A DNA stretch of 7,647 bases, taken from contig NZ_JAVHLH010000135.1 in the NCBI RefSeq assembly GCF_031082345.1, positions 1 through 7,647 of the forward strand, given 5' to 3'. The notes below the pieces were generated by a model that saw only the letters and a list, made by a program, of their open reading frames with translations, did not search any database and was not told the DNA's origin. Source of the DNA: Brevundimonas sp. GTDB lineage: Bacteria; Pseudomonadota; Alphaproteobacteria; Caulobacterales; Caulobacteraceae. The position numbers were made by a program, and so were the translations under genes. This document shows, in pieces, positions 5,732 to 7,647 of this stretch. Each line of letters opens with the position of its first letter. Position 1 is the first letter of the stretch.

Positions 5732-7015
5732 TTATCCGTATATCGGGAAGCGACGCGTGAGCTCGCGCACCTCGCCCGCGACCCGTTGCGAGACCCCGGC
5801 GTCGGCCTCGTCCGTGCCCTTCATCGAGTCGATGACGTCGGCGATCCAGTGGCCGACCTGCTGGAACTCGCCGACGCCGAAGCCGCGGGTGGTGCCGGCC
5901 GGGGTGCCGAGACGGACGCCCGAGGTGACGGTGAAGGGGGCGGTGTCGAAGGGGACGCCGTTCTTGTTGCAGGTCATCAGGGCGTGCTCCATGGCCGCCT
6001 CGGTGGCCTTGCCGGTGACGCCCTTGGGCCGCAGATCGACCAGCATCAGGTGGCTGTCGGTGCCGCCCGAGACGATGGCCGCGCCGCGCTCGACCAGCAC
6101 GGCGGCCAGGGCCTGGGCGTTGTCGACGACCTGCCGCGCATAGGCCTTGAACTCGGGCTTGAGCGCCTCGCCGAAGGCCACGGCCTTGGCGGCGATGACG
6201 TGCTCCAGCGGTCCGCCCTGCAGGCCAGGGAAGACGGCCGAGTTGATCTTCTTGCCCAGCTCGACGTCATTCGACAGCACCATGCCGCCACGCGGGCCGC
6301 GCAGGGTCTTGTGCGTGGTGGTGGTGACGACGTGGGCGTGGGGCAGCGGGTCGGGATAGACGCCGCCGGCGATCAGGCCCGCATAGTGGGCCATGTCGAC
6401 CATCAGATACGCCCCGACGCTGTCAGCGATCTCGCGGAAGCGTTTGAAGTCGATGTGGCGGCTGTAGGCGCTGGCGCCGGCGAGGATCAGCCTCGGCTTC
6501 TCCTTTTCCGCCATTTCAGCGACGTGGTCGTAGTCGATCAGGCAGTCGCTCTCGCGCACCTTGTAGGTCACCGGCCGGAACCATTTGCCGGACTGGTTGG
6601 CGGGCGAGCCGTGGGTCAGGTGGCCGCCGGCCGCCAGATCCATGCCCAGGAACGTATCCCCGGGCGTCAGCAGGGCCTGGAACACCGCCTGGTTGGCCTG
6701 GGCGCCGGAGTGCGGCTGGACGTTGGCGAAGGCGCAGCCGAACAGCTGTTTGGCGCGCTCGCGGGCGAGGTTCTCGGTGACGTCGACGTATTCGCAGCCG
6801 CCATAGTAGCGCCGGCCCGGATAGCCCTCGGCGTATTTGTTGGTCAGGACGGAGCCCTGGGCCTCCAGCACCGCCCTGGAGACGATGTTCTCGGACGCGA
6901 TCAGCTCGATCTGTTCTTGCTGGCGGCGCAGCTCGCCCTGGATGCCGCCGAAGATGTCGGGATCGGCGTCGGCGAGGGTTTTCGAGAAGAAGGCGTCGTG
7001 GGTGAAGGCGGTCAC
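5732..7015 (-). CDS. glyA: Serine hydroxymethyltransferase
   Basis: GlyA converts serine and tetrahydrofolate to glycine and 5,10-methylenetetrahydrofolate, using pyridoxal phosphate. The 427-residue length is normal. Visible are the N-terminal signature [19 protein letters not shown] (37-55), [15 protein letters not shown] (59-73), QPHSGAQAN (100-108), GGHLTHGSP (130-138), the cofactor Asp in [10 protein letters not shown] (205-214, Asp207), the PLP lysine in [14 protein letters not shown] (231-244, Lys236), and [15 protein letters not shown] near the C-terminus. The start is GTG at 7013-7015, with GGGG 8 nt upstream. No in-frame ATG is available before the conserved region, and the first 20 residues are variable as in other SHMTs. 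Its product glycine is the substrate of HemA just upstream, and the methylene-folate supports dTMP synthesis, which is consistent with linkage to hemA and nrdR. Confidence 0.97.
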   Translation of the reverse strand: MTAFTHDAFFSKTLADADPDIFGGIQGELRRQQEQIELIASENIVSRAVLEAQGSVLTNKYAEGYPGRRYYGGCEYVDVTENLARERAKQLFGCAFANVQPHSGAQANQAVFQALLTPGDTFLGMDLAAGGHLTHGSPANQSGKWFRPVTYKVRESDCLIDYDHVAEMAEKEKPRLILAGASAYSRHIDFKRFREIADSVGAYLMVDMAHYAGLIAGGVYPDPLPHAHVVTTTTHKTLRGPRGGMVLSNDVELGKKINSAVFPGLQGGPLEHVIAAKAVAFGEALKPEFKAYARQVVDNAQALAAVLVERGAAIVSGGTDSHLMLVDLRPKGVTGKATEAAMEHALMTCNKNGVPFDTAPFTVTSGVRLGTPAGTTRGFGVGEFQQVGHWIADVIDSMKGTDEADAGVSQRVAGEVRELTRRFPIYG

Positions 7016-7043
7016 TGCGGGGTCCCCGAACTTGGCGGTTGTT

Positions 7044-7072
7044 CATTTAGGCCCGGGCGCCGGCAACCACAA
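7044..7072 (-). promoter_or_regulatory. Predicted promoter of glyA-nrdR-rib operon
   Basis: On the minus strand TTGTGG (7067-7072) and TAAATG (7044-7049) are separated by exactly 17 nt, a plausible housekeeping -35/-10 pair. Transcription would begin about 20 nt before the glyA GTG. The -10 lies in the most AT-rich patch of this intergenic region, and the -35 is the right arm of a palindrome. This is a prediction by eye with no strong match at either box. Confidence 0.4.
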
Positions 7073-7083
7073 CATCTTGTGGT
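7066..7083. promoter_or_regulatory. Palindromic operator candidate, NrdR-box-like
   Basis: ACCACAAGATGTTGTGGT (minus strand) has 7-bp perfect arms around a GATG centre; the central AT also pairs, so only one base pair breaks the symmetry. Against the usual NrdR box acaCwAtATaTwGtgt, the inner 16 bases agree at about 12 positions, including CA(A) xATx (T)TG. It overlaps the predicted -35 of the operon that contains nrdR. NrdR boxes normally come in pairs, and I see only one here. Confidence 0.4.
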
Positions 7084-7229
7084 CACCGGGTGGCCAGCGC
7101 CCGTTTGAGCTTGGCGATGGCGATGCGTTCCAGCCCCTTCGGCTCGGCGGCCGGGCCGAGGGCGGAGACTTCGACGCCGGTGGCCACGTGGATGGCCGAG
7201 CATTTCAGATACGGGCCGTTGCGGGTCAT
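7083..7229 (-). CDS. Small conserved alphaproteobacterial protein between hemA and glyA (DUF6898-like)
   Basis: A short frame reads MTRNGPYLKCSAIHVATG, then VEVSALGPAAEPKGLERI and AIAKLKRALATR (48 residues from the ATG at 7227-7229). I recognise the pattern G-x-Y-x-K-x-x-AI-x-x-x-TG-x-EVS-x-x-GP followed by a basic amphipathic helix from a small family of unknown function in alphaproteobacteria that sits next to hemA; I believe it is DUF6898. The reading frame continues upstream of the ATG as GEVIIE, which also fits the family, so the true start may lie further up. The only candidate there is CTG at 7269-7271, inside the end of hemA; no ATG, GTG or TTG is present before an in-frame stop. Downstream, 67 nt separate it from glyA. 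The function is unknown and no catalytic residues are evident. Confidence 0.6.
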   Translation of the reverse strand: MTRNGPYLKCSAIHVATGVEVSALGPAAEPKGLERIAIAKLKRALATR

Positions 7230-7257
7230 CTCGATGATGACCTCGCCGATGTCGGCC

Positions 7258-7647
7258 TCAGGCGACGGCAGGGAGGCGCGCCACGTTGCAGTGGGTCCAC
7301 AGCCTGTCCATGGCGCGGACGAGGTCGTCCATCATGGCGTCGGTGTGGTTGGGCGAGGGGGTGAAGCGCAGCCGTTCGGTGCCCTTGGGCACGGTCGGAT
7401 AGTTGATCGGCTGGACGTAGACGCCGTGCTCCTCCAGCAGCATGTCCGAGATCATCTTGGTGTGGACCGGATCGCCGACGAACACCGGGACGATGTGGCT
7501 GACGCTCTCCATCACCGGGATGCCGGCGGCGCGGAAGCGGGCCTTGAGGGCGGCGGCGCGCTCCTGGTGGGCGTCACGCACTTCCGGGTGGGCCTTGAGC
7601 CAGCGCACCGAGGCGAGGGCCCCGGCGGTCAAGGCGGGAGGAAGACT
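7258..7647 (-). CDS. hemA: 5-aminolevulinate synthase, C-terminal fragment (partial)
   Basis: The gene enters from the right edge; the last 129 codons and the TGA are present. HemA condenses glycine with succinyl-CoA to 5-aminolevulinate (C4 pathway), the first step of heme synthesis in alphaproteobacteria. The fragment starts within SLPPALTAGALASVRWLK, the conserved stretch beyond the PLP lysine, which itself lies outside the window. It continues with SVSHIVPVFVGDP, LLEEHGVYVQPINYPTVPKG and ERLRFTPSPNHTDAMMDDLV, all typical of the ALAS C-terminal domain. The DNA continues in frame to the window edge, so the gene is cut by the window rather than truncated. A TTG at 7630-7632 is internal and not a start. 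The C-terminus ends shortly after the last conserved helix, as usual. Its neighbour glyA supplies glycine. Confidence 0.95.
   Translation of the reverse strand, partial: SLPPALTAGALASVRWLKAHPEVRDAHQERAAALKARFRAAGIPVMESVSHIVPVFVGDPVHTKMISDMLLEEHGVYVQPINYPTVPKGTERLRFTPSPNHTDAMMDDLVRAMDRLWTHCNVARLPAVA

Noticed and set aside
7016..7028. Small dyad CGGGGACCCCG over the glyA ribosome site as a regulatory hairpin
   Set aside because: The stem is only four pairs with a three-base loop, too small to claim control in such GC-rich DNA.
5786..7108. Plus-strand open frame (440 codons) opposite glyA
   Set aside because: It mirrors the codon phase of glyA, has no recognisable motif, and glyA is unambiguous.
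1..7647. tRNA, rRNA, CRISPR array, insertion sequence, prophage or defence genes
   Set aside because: I looked for tRNA-like cloverleaf ends, regularly spaced repeats, transposase motifs and terminal inverted repeats and found none. The gene set is conserved housekeeping.

Overview
The window is a GC-rich chromosomal segment in which every gene I can support lies on the minus strand. Gene content and order point to an alphaproteobacterium, most likely Caulobacteraceae (Brevundimonas/Caulobacter-like). The indicators are a C4-pathway 5-aminolevulinate synthase next to glyA, the block glyA-nrdR-rib genes-nusB-thiL, and an adjacent membrane pyrophosphatase. The taxonomic call is inference from gene content; no rRNA or marker search was possible.

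In transcription order (right to left) the layout is: the C-terminal part of hemA (7258 to beyond 7647); a very small conserved gene (7083-7229); a short intergenic region with a promoter-like element and a palindrome (7016-7083); glyA (5732-7015); nrdR (5239-5724); a RibD protein with only the reductase domain (4607-5239); a 142-nt structured gap; ribE, riboflavin synthase (3872-4462); a RibB with a degenerate GTP cyclohydrolase II domain (2739-3872); ribH (2281-2742); nusB (1757-2284); thiL (768-1757); an exported small protein of unknown function (308-730); a 179-nt intergenic region; and the first codons of hppA (1-128).

From nrdR to thiL the genes are packed with TGATG or GTGA stop/start overlaps, with one exception, the ribD-ribE gap. 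This indicates a single translationally coupled operon. It combines one-carbon and glycine metabolism (GlyA, which also makes the glycine used by HemA), control of ribonucleotide reductase (NrdR), flavin synthesis (reductase, RibB, RibH, RibE), transcription antitermination (NusB) and thiamine diphosphate synthesis (ThiL).

This is mostly conserved housekeeping DNA, and I do not see a new defence or mobile system. The points worth a second look are these. The flavin operon appears to lack both a functional GTP cyclohydrolase II and the pyrimidine deaminase. The only loose junction of the operon (ribD-ribE) carries a tandem repeat and inverted repeats that could pair in alternative ways. A palindrome resembling an NrdR box overlaps the -35 of the predicted glyA-nrdR promoter. 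A tiny gene between hemA and glyA has no good start codon for its full conserved frame.
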